A stretch of 64,000 bases of DNA from Bisporella sp. PMI_857 (Eukaryota > Ascomycota > Leotiomycetes > Helotiales > Helotiaceae). The notes under the pieces were generated by a model. It was given only the letters and a program-made list of their open reading frames with translations. It was not told where the DNA came from and searched no databases. Positions 44,911 to 57,550 of the stretch are shown here, piece by piece. How positions within the stretch are numbered: the first letter of the stretch is position 1; each line of letters begins with the position of its first letter. Position numbers and translations under genes: made by a program. The DNA lies in NCBI GenBank assembly GCA_021307315.1, contig JAJSPD010000001.1:186001-250000 (forward strand), read 5' to 3'.

Positions 44911-46690
44911 ATAAGCCAGAGGTGACACAGCCGCGAAATTAACTGCGTCTCAAGAGAGTGAAGCTCAAGGTGTCCAGTAAGAGTTGAGCAGAGGTTGAAT
45001 TAAGTCCAATAGAGAAACTGGATATCGAACGACGGCTCCGTTGGGACTTAGGTTGACGTGGACACATGCAGGAGAATCATCTGCGACAATGGAGTATGAC
45101 TGTTGTGTGATACTATACCCAAACATTTAGTACTAATAGCATCAATATACCCCAATGCATGAATCTACGTCACCAGGCTCATTACAAGTTCCATTCAGGC
45201 AAAACTAAATCGCAAACTTAAAGATGAAGATCTTGGCCATTTCTGTTCGCACAGACAAAACGGTGCATTGATGATGATCGCTTCTGTGGAGAAGCTTCCA
45301 CGGGATTAATCTTCGATGCTCAATGCGTCCCTGTATGATCGCTTCGGGGGTTCTGACACTCAGCCTCTTTTGGTCCCCTAAAAAACATTGTTGCTATTCC
45401 CAGAGAAGTCCTGTCCGTCCTGGGGTACATTACTGTTCATTGTACGGTTGTGGAAGGCAAGTATACGCCCGTAAGCGACAGGCGATTGGTGAAGCTTGTT
45501 TCTGGTTGAAATTGGAGTGAGATGCACATGGGGGGTTCTTGATGCTACACTATGTTCTAATAATTGATCGGTTTGGCGGGAGAGTTGACGCTGTTGGGTG
45601 GCGTGGAAAAGCCTGGTACAATATGCTTCTCTGTAGAGCCTCAATTATGCTCCTCTACCAAGCTCCCAGCGAATTAATGGGTATTTTTTTTAGTTCCCAT
45701 GACGCAAGATAAAATCAATCGAGTGACTCGAAAGTGTTTAACGTAGAGACTTCGTTCAATATACCCTCCTGGCCACGAATATATGGGGAAGAGTTTCGGG
45801 CTCACGCCTGATGTAAAGTTTTTTGTGAATCAAGCGAGCCCGACTTCCTCATAAATCGCATACACCACAAAAGTGGGCATATGGAAACCACTATTATTCG
45901 TAAGTCATTTTGCTTGAGGTATAGTGCCCTTTGAGTCCAGAACAGGATGCCTGTTCAGGTTGTGATGGAAGGTGTGGCGCAACACTGTTGGACAAAACGT
46001 TACGTTGGGACAGCACTTGACCAGGTCATGTAAACGTGCGGTGGCAGTCTCTCTCTCTCTTTCTTGCTCGTGCGCTCTGCACAGCATCATGGGGGAGGGG
46101 GAAGGATCAGTAAAGATCTCTGCCGCGCGCAAATAATAGAAACCACAGCCCCTTCCTGGTCATGGCCAGGTACAAACCGGCGGTACCTGGGACCATAGCA
46201 CCCAGCGGTACGGCGAAGATGTACTTGTAATGATACAGTAGCTGGGTTTGTTCTTCTAGGCGCCGGAGCAAAAAAGAGAAAGAAAAAAAACCACGCTCAT
46301 CCATTTTCGTCGGCACATGGCTTTGGCCAAATGTGAACATGAAACTCCCCAATGGCAAGGGTGATGGCCTTAACCCTGTCGTCCAAACATCCAACCAATC
46401 ACAGCGACATATGGAGATAAGCGACCAGTCAAGTTGGGTTCAGCTCCACTTGTTTCGGGTTATTTAGGCACGTTGGGGCCGCCGGTTATGGAAGTTAAGC
46501 TACTACATTACTGTATTGCTGACAGACGCTGTAGCTACATTCACTCATTCACTAACTCACTAATAAACAAGAGATGAAACTGACGTGGCTCGGGAATTTT
46601 GCAGCTCATCATCGTCATCATCAATGACATTTTCAATAAATCAGATGGATGAGCGTGTCAATTCAATAATCAATAATATTTGAATGAATA
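44911..46690. other. 1.8 kb spacer, no gene seen
   Basis: Open frames at 45323-45520, 45378-45644 and 46107-46394 show no domain, splice partner or coding character. A short CT run lies near 46,050. Confidence 0.45.
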
Positions 46691-47869
46691 CCTGGTCAAA
46701 ATGCCGAAGAATCAGAGTTTCTTTATTTTTTTTGGAAGGGGGTGGGAACGGGGACAACGCGGCGTGCAGGTTCTTTGGGCTGTTTTAGTGGCTCATCCTC
46801 GCTCTTTTTTTTTCCCTTTTAAACCATCTTTGCTCTCTCACTGGCTTAACGCCACCCCAGTTAGATTTTTCGTTTGCACCCCTCTCCCCTGTTGACAATC
46901 ATCAATCATCAATCATCCCTGGGCATCCTCATCGGCTACACTACCTTTTTAACCTTCCCAACCCTTTCTGGTCTCTCCTCCCCCCCCCCTTCCGGCCATC
47001 CCCCTATCCGCTGCAAGGCACAGCGCCATAGCCAGATCCTTTTCTCCCTCTTCAGTCCATGCTTTCCCTCCCTTTTCGAACTTGAATCACTCCTTCGTTG
47101 TTGCTTTCCAACCTTTTGCGAGCATAGCCATCATCAACCATCGCAGGGCGATCAGAAACCTTTTGTATCTATCATTCCTTTGGAACCTGGTTGTTCTTCG
47201 AGCCTCTTTATCGATCACAGCCAAACGACAGTCTTTGAACCCAGATTATCACCCCAAAAATTAAAAGCACCCGCTCACTATACACCATTGACCCCAACGG
47301 TCCAAACTCACTCCCACTTCTTTTCCATATTCGAATCGCTGTACGACGGAACTATTTTATCAGTCCATATTTGTTCTACTTCTTTCTATCGAGACGCGCG
47401 AAGGGCCTCTCGAATCGAAGCGACAGTGTTGATCTGCTGGACAAAGTAGAACTCCCACGCGTCCGCATCACAGACTTTATACAACAAGTCACGCACTTCA
47501 CCTCTTCAACATCACCTGAACTTGTTTGTTTACGGCCCGCCTGCCCATCTATCAATCATACAGCACTTTCTCACCTAATCCAAAAGCAGAAGCTACCGCA
47601 CCAGTCAACAACAAGCTTCTTGCAGGTGCAACGTTCTTCTGATCATCCACATCACGCATCAGCAATCAGTCAATCCATCCAATCAGTCTCCACTTCGCAC
47701 CTGCCCCAATTATCCGAGCCACCCCTCCCCCCCCCACTACTTGGAAAAAAGCACCACCACCTCAAAGGAATACTCCTCATTGCCTTGTTGGCTTCGGAGA
47801 AGGGGATCTCCATATAATTCTTATCAACGGCAGAATTCAACTTCCCCTTCCGGGATAATTCTGTAGAAG
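46691..47869 (+). promoter_or_regulatory. Long pyrimidine-rich leader/promoter of the Ser-rich protein gene
   Basis: Over 1 kb of C/T-rich sequence (TCTCCTCCCCCCC, TTTCCATATTCG and similar) leads to the ATG at 47870. Open frames inside it start at non-ATG codons and are low complexity. Such leaders are common before regulated fungal genes, so I infer a long 5' UTR. Confidence 0.4.
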
Positions 47870-48712
47870 ATGGCGACGTCTCTGTCCCGCGCTTTCACTA
47901 CCAAGCGGACTACTAAATCTAATGATGCCGAAACTTCCATGCCGCAGCGAAGCTTAACTACCAAGCATCCTTACGGAGCCATTCGGTCAAAGAAGATTTC
48001 AGCTCCGGTCGAGTTGATTTCCACCACAAACATGTTGTCCTACAATGCGCCGGATATCTACCCAAGAAGTAGATCCTCAACAACATCAAGCACGAATTCC
48101 GATGGTCGAAGTCTAAGCAGCAGCAGCACATCGCCTTCCAGTGTGGGAACACCTTTCACATCGCCGGAGAACTCATCGGTCGAGTCGTCACCTACCACCG
48201 CCTTGCCAGAACCCAACCATTTGTCTTGCTATTTTGGCACAGCTCCTGTACCTACGGCTGAAGAAGTTCCCAAGATTCCTGTACGAGCGGTGTCGCACAC
48301 CAAGAAGTCGGCGGAGTACATGGCACGGAAACGATCCATCTCAAGAATGTCCTCGCCCAAGAACAGTCTTCAACTTTCGAGGGCTTCATCGTCTAGCAAG
48401 CATAGCACCACCATGTCAACTGCCCGCTCGTCGATAAACATGTTCAATCCAGACATGGTCGAGAACCCATTCGGCAGCGAATTAGCCCAGGTATCGGAAC
48501 TAGTGGAGGAATATGGATCAAGCAAAGAGACATTACCAGTCGTGCTTCCACCTGTCCTTCCAGTCATAGACGAGGAGGAGCGTGAACTCCTCTCGAGAGG
48601 ACTCTTCAAGTTCCGTGCGGAGGAATACGTGAGCGACCTTCAAGGTCTATTCACCACCCTCTTCTCCGACACTCATGTTCCCGTGCCCCAACTCTCAGCA
48701 GCCTGGATATAG
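47870..48712 (+). CDS. Ser/Thr-rich fungal protein of unknown function
   Basis: A single exon of 280 residues. About a third of residues 60-200 are Ser or Thr, with basic blocks (RKRSISRMSSPKN, SSKHSTTM) that look like kinase sites. More ordered segments are HLSCYFGTAPVPTAEEVPKIPVRAVSHTKKSAEYMARK, NMFNPDMVENPFGSELAQVSELVEEYG, and the C-terminal EEERELLSRGLFKFRAEEYVSDLQGLF helix pair. No signal peptide or membrane segment is seen. The mixture of disordered and short helical motifs suggests a regulatory or adaptor protein, but I do not recognise the family. An intact frame with good codon character after a long leader supports a real gene. Confidence 0.75.
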   Translation: MATSLSRAFTTKRTTKSNDAETSMPQRSLTTKHPYGAIRSKKISAPVELISTTNMLSYNAPDIYPRSRSSTTSSTNSDGRSLSSSSTSPSSVGTPFTSPENSSVESSPTTALPEPNHLSCYFGTAPVPTAEEVPKIPVRAVSHTKKSAEYMARKRSISRMSSPKNSLQLSRASSSSKHSTTMSTARSSINMFNPDMVENPFGSELAQVSELVEEYGSSKETLPVVLPPVLPVIDEEERELLSRGLFKFRAEEYVSDLQGLFTTLFSDTHVPVPQLSAAWI

Positions 48713-51700
48713 AGCGATACGTAGACTGGGTCCTCGTATCCTCTCCGTTTACAACCTTCTTTGTACATACATTTACAATACTTGCCATTTGGCACGCCTT
48801 CTCACGCTCCTTTACAATACTATTTACAACACGGTTCACGTCTCGGCGGCTCTTTCATGGAAAAAAAGGGATAGGGGAGTTTTGGGATTTGATGGAGATC
48901 TTATCAGATATGTTATGATACGACTCATGGGTTAGGGGAACATGGGAGATACCCTTTCATTCGTTGCGAAGATTCTCTTTCTATATAGCAGTAGGGCATC
49001 ATTAAGGATTTGCTGAGCTGGAAGTAGAGTTATTGGAAACAATAGTAATTGCTTAAACACATATTTTGGTCTTTCAGGTTTCATTCACATGCACCCACAT
49101 GCACCCCATATTCCAGATCTTGATTTCAGGTCTTATTCTACGAGATCACCAAAACACGCGGAGCAATTAATACGTAACACTCACATGTCCATCTGAGTCG
49201 GCATTTCGTTTGCCTTCCCCGCAACCCCCTACATCTCCGACTTGTGGATAAATCTTTCTAGACTTGTATGATCTACAAAACCATATCCGAGGAATGGGAT
49301 AAACCTTATGCAGACCGGGTCGCGGATGTTTGATGTTCGCCGGTGATGGGGGTGGTTTCGAAATTCTGGAGACTAAGCACGTGATATTGACACGAGGTGG
49401 GGCGGGCCAGGTTTTTGGTTTTCGGTGCTCCATAAAAAATTTACTTGAGTTTTGAAAATGCTGAACCTTGGATACGAAGCATCCAAAGACCACCAGCAAC
49501 GCACACGAACACACAAACATGTAACTCGGCATGTACCTTGGTATGTCGGGCATGCGCTGCTGGCAGATGAGAATCCTGCTGGACCGAAGAGAGCCTTCTG
49601 GTCATGATACCCTCCTGCCTTCACCTTGAACGGGAAATCCCATTTACAGCAGTCTGAAAAAGCAAAAAAAAAAAAGGGGTACGTTCCTGCTCTTCCTCAT
49701 CTCCTCTAACCTTTTTTTTCTTTTTTCCCCCCCAATACAGCGCTTTTCTGGTGCTTGATCCCAATACGTATAAAAAAAAAATCAAACATGATGAACTCCC
49801 CTCAATTTCTACAGGAAGAGCCGTATGAGTGCTGTCGCATCTACACTTCCCTTCTTCCCCCCCGTCTTTCACATGAAAGATGAGGGGGAGGGGGACGGTC
49901 TGTGTTGGCATCGTCATATGCAGCAGGTTGCCGTTTCTCCTGAGACGGGGTGGTTGCGGGGGCTGTGCTTTGGGTGTATGGGTTTCTGAGATTTGATTTT
50001 GATTCTCTTCTCTCGTTTCGTTTCGGAGATGGGATGTGGTGGAGGCTGGGGAGTGGGGGAGGTTGGTTTTTGATAGGAATTGGCTAACTCATTCTCTTTT
50101 TTTCCTAAAGATCTAGGGTTTCGTGAAATGTGGAATAGGTGGGTGGTATATATGGATAGTTTGATGGACTACTGCTCTTCATAACGGGGTGTGAAAGGGA
50201 GGAGAAGCTTAGTGACGGCAGGCTCAGGAGGTCACGCTGTTATTGAGCTTCTGGAAAGGTATACAAGTGTGTTGCCACGTCTGAGAAGTGCGCACGCGGT
50301 AGTGCTGCGACGCAGGACAGCAAGATTTATACTGCCAGGCAGGAACCAGGTGGCCGCAGGTGTCCTTTCGTTATGCCTCCTCGTCCCATTGCCTGCAATA
50401 AGGTTTCACGGCAGAGGTACGCAATACTTTGGCAGTGTTCTTTTTTAGCATAGCAATGCACATTTTGGCTGTCATATATTTCGGCAGCTTCTCAAATGAA
50501 ACAGCAATAGCAAGATAATTGTGCCTTGGAGGCCCTCCAGTCTCGAATGATGGGACGAAAGTAAAACTGCATCTAATAGCAAAAACGAAGTTAATAACAA
50601 CAAATCTTCAAATCCTGTAATTGCTCACGTCTCTCTAGTCATAAAACATCATTTATCCGTCCCGAGAAGAGCAGGGTGGAAACCTGCAATCAAGCACAAG
50701 CTATCCTTACGTTGACAAATATGCTCCAGCCAGGCTCCTACTAACTGGGTGAGGCTGCTTTTGACTTGTAGTTTCGGTAATTCTCATAAAGCTGATGGAA
50801 CGTGGGAGGGGTGGGTGTTTTATATTCATTCTACCCTCGCTAATATCATATCCTTCCTGAAATATTGTTTCGTATCAAAGGTTCTACCCCCTTGCATGGA
50901 AACCCATGCTCTCCCCAAGTATAAATTAAGCTGTTGCTCATCCGTCACCTGCAAAGGAAGAATAAATTTTTTTTTAAAAAAAAAATTCAACTGAGGGGCA
51001 GAACAGCGAGATGGTAGATTGGTATGGAGCGAAGCTCGGATGTGGTTGCAAAATGTGCACCCCCGGGATGGAAAATCTGTATTGAATGTGCTGGGCCAAC
51101 TAAACCTAAACTCTGGAGGAAGCTTTCATAGTTATTGAGCCCTGCTGGACCATGTAACGCAGTACCAGAGCGCCTACGAATGCCACTGATCTTCCCTGCG
51201 AACGAGCGCCTGAGCCTCCTAGGGAACATTGATCGGCCTGGTAGTTTGGCCTTTTGAGCAAGGAGGCCCAATATGCTTCTCCTCTTCGTGATTTGCATGG
51301 TTGTTCATGGCCAGAGACAGAAGTCTTTTTTGATAGTAAAAAATATATATTATAATGTGTGACAACAAGCAAATTTAACAATTTCTGCTTCTTTACAAAC
51401 GGCATTTGTTCTTTTTTGCTATAGATCTGCGATATCCCCTCATGAAGTGAAATGGGATTTCAAGCTTCGTTTTGGGACCCACGTGTACATGTATGTCACA
51501 CCAATAATTCCTTGACCTGGTCGGCGGTCCCCGCCTGTGCTGATGTTTCTTTTGCATCAAAACTTTGAGGTACGCTCTTGTCACTATGGATTTCCGTTGC
51601 GGAAGCACCAAAGAAACTTCACGTCGGAAGATTCGTGACTTTGTTTTGGGGTATGAATTAACTCGTTTGCCATATCTGTTTTCCGTGCAAAGAAGCTTGG

Positions 51701-52593
51701 ACACCGGATTACCGCTGAGAAGGAGGTATCGGAATCATTTGCGATTAGGGAAGTTGGGCGTCATGAACAGGGACGGGGGAGGAGCGAGAGCAAATTCGTA
51801 GAGCAATTGAAGTCTTTGGCACGGGAATTTTGCGGGGTGAATACCGTCGAGAAGTCACGGCGCGTGGAACAAGAGTACAGATCAAGAAGCTTAAGGTTGT
51901 CCCTCAGCTTGACGTTTCGCTTTATATGAGCAACCATCACGTTGATGGATGTTGGAGCTTCGGCTCTGGAAATCTTGGGGTTGAAACACCGCTTCACAGA
52001 TCAAGAGTCTCTTGTCTTGCATTTTAGTATCAAGAGCCTCACGGCTAGGTGTTTATGCATTTCGGCTGCAGATGTAGAAGCTTGCCTCAGCCATCCCTCT
52101 ATTCTCGAACCGGCAATATACGTAGGTTGAGTTCATGAGTTCTCCTCTGTAATACTTACGGGCAAGGATCTTATCCAGCATGGAATACTTGGAACCATTT
52201 TTGCTTGTATTTCCAATGTAGACTAGATTCAGGCACAAATTTCAAAAGGTGATGTTCCAAGTTGGCAGAACAATTCACCTCGCAACTCAGTCCCTGAAAA
52301 CCCTCGCTTAGCACAATAGTAATTGCAACCACCAATTTGGTGAGGTTTCCTATTGTATTGTTTGACAATATGAATCTAAACAATAGGAGATACTTTTCTG
52401 GTGTTCTCAAGATGATCCTATTGTAAGGCACAAGTATTTCTTCCAAGAACTTTCTTGACTTGCTCCCCTTCGCTTTTTACTCCTCTAGCAACCTCCAACT
52501 ATCTTTGACTTCAACCGCAACCTATCAGGCACTTCTCTTCTTACAAATTTTCATACATACCTATTTCAGTCTCAGGCATACCTTTATAAAGCC
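48713..52593. other. 3.9 kb gene-poor spacer
   Basis: No supported gene on either strand. Open frames (49167-49624, 49621-49917, 50191-50448, 50987-51405, 51393-51801 and 52171-52446) are shorter than about 130 codons and lack domains or splice partners. It contains homopolymer runs near 49,660-49,790 and a T9-A10 tract at 50967-50985. No 5S rRNA or tRNA was found by eye. Confidence 0.45.
50967..50985. repeat. T9-A10 self-complementary tract
   Basis: Nine T followed by ten A in a non-coding spacer. It could be a nucleosome-excluding poly(dA:dT) element or a remnant junction. Confidence 0.8.
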
Positions 52594-53115
52594 ATGGCTC
52601 CAGCATCTATCGCCGCTACGCACGCAACCCTATCCGACTGGGGTCTCCGACCATCTACAGAGGAGGTCGAGCCTTTCCCCGTCTACAACCTTATTGAGGA
52701 GCATGTGCAACTCCAGGTTATGCGTGCTACCAGCGGATCAGCGCAGCTGACTCAAAAGATGGTCAGGGGCGTAGTTAAGAACTGGATTGAAAATTATCTC
52801 GATGATAAGGCCATTGAGTACGTCGTTTCACAGTCTATTACCCGTGACGCGTAGTTGGAAACTTGCTGATTCATTGATCAGTCTTGATGCTTTAGAGAAG
52901 CGTGCACAAGCAGCACGACGAAAGAAGAATCGAGGCGGTTTGCTGCTGAGCAAGACGGGTCGAAAGCGTGCCTTCAAGAATCGCCAACGGTAAGCTTGGC
53001 TGTCCTTGCCGCTCTTTTACATGTTACTAACAATTTTTCTAGTAATGATTTGGGAAGATTCATTAAGCAGGAAAGTGGCGGGATGGAGAATAGGGAGAAG
53101 AGCTTAGAGATCTGA
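52594..53115 (+). CDS. Small conserved-looking protein with basic C-terminus, unknown
   Basis: Exons 52594-52817, 52882-52989 and 53043-53115 give 134 residues. Introns have GTACGT...GATCAG and GTAAGC...TTCTAG ends and exact phases. The first 70 residues look folded (WGLRPSTEEVEPFPVYNLIEEHVQLQV, then MVRGVVKNWIENYLDD). The middle is strongly basic (LEKRAQAARRKKNRGG, KTGRKRAFKNRQRN), so nucleic-acid or nucleolar localisation is possible. No signal peptide or membrane helix is seen. I do not recognise the family, but the splicing pattern and sequence character support a real gene. It stands alone between two gene-poor spacers. Confidence 0.75.
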
Positions 53116-55056
53116 GTATTTCTCTCACTTTTGCGTTTTAATTTGCGCATAGATATCCTTGACGCTGGGTCGGTCATGCTGCAAAGCAATTTAATGAAAA
53201 CGCTGCACCAGTGTGTGGCCTGTTTACTTGGTTACTTATGCCAAACTTTTGTACTGCTTGCAAATGTGACTTTGCTTATGCAGGCCAAATGGTGCCATAT
53301 TCAAACTCAAACCCTAGAAAACCAAAAGATCTGGAAAGCATAAGAAGCGTTATGAATCACCACAACTTGGGACATGTTTATTTGTTCGTCTTGAAAAGAG
53401 AGGTACAAATGCCGGAAGGACCCTCATGAAGAAAAAAAATAGTATATAAGAAACTTTTATAGAAGTGAAAGATATTTATCTTTAAACTCCCCGCAAGACA
53501 ATTATAACCGCCCACCACATGAGGGTCATCATCACTCGAAGATGATCGTCGCATGGAATACGCGGTTGCAGATCTCATGCCGCGTCTCTCCACTCAAGTG
53601 CATGTGGTGAATTCGACTTAGAAACTTTTCTTTGATCATACCAATTGCGTTGTCTTTTGGGACGCTGGGTTTTCAGAATTATGGTAGAAAATTTAAACCG
53701 ACAGCAGCTCATGAGACTTGTAATGAGACATCATAGCATCTTTTCTGATGAGAGGTTTTTAAGGAATGTCATCGCCACCCCCACGTGGTATCGCTAGCAG
53801 TTCCACTGAGAAGGATAAATTTCCCGGCATTCGTAGCTTCACCGTAAAATTGGTTTGCAAGGTTTGAGAGCTTGAACCTCCCACTAACTCTAGGAGACAG
53901 ACACACTCTGTCAAGTCTAAGCGCTATAGCGAGAACAAGGCGAGGCAGTAGGCATAAAATACAGTAGTGGCTTAAGAAGCAGAGACGCTAATGAGACGGC
54001 TTTCCTTGTAATGACGGGGCTTACTTGCGGCTGAAAATCAGCCTTAGAGCAAATGAGATTTTGCTGTTGTGGAACCCCATGCCTCAAAGTTCTGAAGGAG
54101 GCCCTCAAACCCCTTTTTTTTCTTTTCTTCACAAGCCATGCCGTGATCCAAGACAGGCTCGAGGCCTGGCGCTAAGGTAGGTGGTTCTAGGGGAGGTGTA
54201 GGAGCCACCCCAAAAAAAAAGGTTGACTGTGCGGAATGTCTAGGAATACCACATATACTTATAAGTGGAAGAAGTACCATACTGTAAAAAAGAGGTCGGC
54301 GGCCAGACTTGAGTGGGTATTGCTTGATATTGATAGGGGCAGGCTAAAGATCCGGGATGGGTAGAATCGGTAGACTAGATGCAATGAACGGTAGCATTTT
54401 ACAGTAGTTGTTTGCCACGAGGCGCCACACATCTGTGCCTATTCTCTAGCTCCGACATCTTGCTGGAACGAGATTTTCTATTTGGTTCCAAGGAACCCTT
54501 GATTATTGTATGGTAAGTGAAAAATGGGCGGCCGCTGCAACCAAACTACCTGGAGTAATATTCGTAAAAAAGGAGGAAATCGGGACGGAAGCTGTGGCGG
54601 GTCTCTGCCCTGGTTGGCTTGAAGGCTAATCTGCATTGGGCGTTGCGTCCCATCAACCACCGACTCAAATTAATCTCTGCCAGAATAAATAAATAATAAA
54701 AAGCCTCTCTCTTTCTTTGTTCCTACCAAGCGTCTGTCCATTCCACGTCTGCCTCCATTCGTCGAGCATTTCCCAGCTTACAACCTTCAAATCAATTGTG
54801 TGTCTATTGCCGTTGTGAATCTTGCAGAGGTATAGTTGTTGAAGCTATTTTACTCCCTGCCCCACCTTGCTCAACGTTGCATAGCTGGTGCAGCACTGAG
54901 CTTTCTGTGACGTCGTGCTCCAGTAGATCAACTTCTTGCTAACTGCCACGCTCTTCAAATAGTTTTTATCTCGCAAACTATAATCACTCTCTACATTCCC
55001 ACTCACCTGTACATTATCGATATTCTCAACCTCGATACCCATCTAGCAGACACACC
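53116..55056. other. 1.9 kb spacer including UGP1 leader
   Basis: No supported gene. Roughly the last 350 bases are CT-rich, like a fungal 5' leader for UGP1. Short frames elsewhere lack coding character. Confidence 0.45.
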
Positions 55057-57550
55057 ATGGCTCAAACATTAAAGACTGCGTTGCCTTCGCACCTAAAGCC
55101 CTCGAGTCTTGGAGGAAATGGCGATGCTGAATTCACTCGAAAACACCACGGAAAGACACAATCTCATGTAGTAAGTTGATTCTTTTAAGAATATCATTCT
55201 GCACCACCTTTTGTCTGGGGTGCACAACGAAAGGAGCCATGCTTTTGGACACCACATGGCCCTACGAAAAAAAAAAACACGCACGTTCAATTTCGAATTC
55301 TATATGCGCGACACTACTGCAACAGCCTAGCTCTGTGGATGCAAGTTTGCGAGCGGACTATAACCACGGGTGATAATGATAGACCTGGACAGGAATTCCA
55401 CAAAAGCAGGAAAATCCTCTGCCACCTGCCAGACGAATAAGGGACAAACCAGTCTTTGGCAGAACACGTATGCACCAAAAGTATGGGCTTCTGCAATGCC
55501 ACCTACACCCTCCAATCACTTCAATCTGGCCATCAATCCAACCTGGAGATTGCTGCAGTGGTCGTGCTTGAAGTGCCAACTTTGGTAACAGGATATCTTT
55601 CTAGTAAGTTGTTCCATCTCTTCAACTGGATGGCACAAAGCTCTAATTGCCGTCTTGGCTACCTGATAAGTTGAAGAAATACTGACTACCTTCTTCTTAG
55701 CAATTGCAGTGAGCTTGAGAAGTCTTCCTAAACACGATTTGCCTGCCACGGTCCTCAAATCTTACTGGAAATTTCGAATCTTTGTGTATTACCATGTTTT
55801 ACAAGGACTTGCCTCCATCTCCTCCCTTATCCTCGCTAGATTTGCCCGCGCTGGTTTCTACACGAGAGGAAAACAAATTGTGCTTGTGCCGTTCGCAGTT
55901 GACCCCAGATAAATGGTGCCTGCGGCATCTTGTGATTTGAAAATTGTGCAAGTTTAGGGCTGTCGCTAACATGCAATGACAAGGCATTCGAGAACACATC
56001 CACTTCAGTGGCCGCAAGCCAAATGCGAAATGCTCTTAATAACTTAGCGGATACCGTTGAGGACCCAGAGCAGAAGAAGGTAAACTTCACATCACGCTTG
56101 GCATGTAGTAACTAATATGGTCTAGCTTTTTGAAACTGAAATGGACAACTTCTTTGCCCTCTTTCGCAGATACTTGGATGGAAAGGCGAAGGGGAATACA
56201 CTGTAAGACAGCCTTATTTCATAGCATAAACTACTGTGCGGGTTCTAATCTATGGTTAGGGACTGGGATCGCATTGCACCCCCAGCACAAAACCAGGTTG
56301 TTGACTATAATGAGCTTGCCAACTCAGAATCCGTTGGCTTCCTTAACAAGCTCGCTGTTCTTAAGCTAAATGGCGGTCTCGGTACATCTATGGGTTGTGT
56401 CGGCCCGAAGTCAGTTATTGAAGTTCGTGATGGCATGTCTTTCCTCGATCTTTCTGTCCGACAAATCGAGTACCTCAACCGCACCTACAACGCTAACGTC
56501 CCGTTCATTCTGATGAACTCCTTCAACACCGACGAGGATACTCAAAATATTATCAAGAAGTACGAGGGTCACAACATTGACATTTTGACATTCAACCAGT
56601 CTAGATATCCCAGAATCTTAAAGGATTCACTTCTCCCTGCGCCCAAGTCATATAACTCCCCCATCTCCGACTGGTACCCACCAGGACATGGAGATGTTTT
56701 CGAGTCGTTATACAACTCAGGCATCCTTGATAAATTGATTGAGCGCGGGGTTGAGATCATTTTCCTTTCCAACGTGGACAACTTAGGTGCCGTAGTCGAC
56801 CTCCGCATTCTCCAACATATGGTCGAGACGAAGTCAGAATATATCATGGAGTTGACAGACAAGACCAAGGCCGACGTGAAGGGTGGTACCATTATTGACT
56901 ACGAAGGATCTGTTCGCCTTCTCGAGATTGCTCAAGTTCCCAAGGAGCACACCAATGAGTTCAAGTCTATCAAGAAGTTCAAGTACTTCAACACCAACAA
57001 CATCTGGCTTAACTTAAAGGCCATCAAACGAGTTGTGGAGCAAGATGAGCTTAGAATGGAAATCATCCCCAACGACAAATCGATCCCCGCTGACAAGAAA
57101 GGCGAGTCGGATGTCTCAATTGTTCAACTTGAAACTGCGGTGGGAGCTGCTATTCGCCATTTCAACAACGCGCACGGCGTCAACGTTCCTCGAAGGCGCT
57201 TCTTACCAGTCAAGACCTGCTCAGATCTAATGCTCGTGAAATCAGACCTGTACTCATTGAAGCATGGTCAGCTTCAGATTGATCCTAACCGCTTCGGACC
57301 AGCTCCTCTCATTAAGCTCGGCAATGATTTCAAGAAGGTCTCCGATTTCCAGAAACGCATCGGCAGCATTCCAAAGATTATCGAGCTTGATCACTTGACA
57401 ATTACCGGCGCTGTCAACCTTGGTAGGGGCGTTACTTTGAAGGGTACAGTCATCATTGTTGCAACAGAAGGAAGCACTATCGATATTCCGCCCGGATCAA
57501 TTCTTGAGAATGTCGTGGTTCAAGGTTCATTGAGGTTGCTGGAGCATTAG
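55057..57550 (+). CDS. UGP1: UTP-glucose-1-phosphate uridylyltransferase (UDP-glucose pyrophosphorylase)
   Basis: Exons 55057-55170, 55984-56079, 56126-56202 and 56260-57550 give 525 residues, the family length. The enzyme makes UDP-glucose for glucan, glycogen and glycosylation. Visible features: [18 protein letters not shown] nucleotide-binding loop, [13 protein letters not shown], the [13 protein letters not shown] region, LSNVDNLGA, and a C-terminal left-handed beta-helix ([22 protein letters not shown]). The N-terminal exon ([17 protein letters not shown]...) ends ...KTQSHV and continues as [21 protein letters not shown] in exon 2. The first intron is 813 nt, several times longer than others here, with a normal GTAAGT donor, a GCTAAC branch and an AAG acceptor. 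The frame is otherwise intact. Confidence 0.96.

Noticed and set aside
46874..47449. 191-codon open frame in the leader of the Ser-rich gene
   Set aside because: Starts at a non-ATG codon and encodes low-complexity Ser/Pro/Phe-rich sequence expected from a C/T-rich leader.
55456..55912. Open frames inside the long UGP1 intron
   Set aside because: Three overlapping frames on both strands, none with a domain or splice signals that would join to UGP1.
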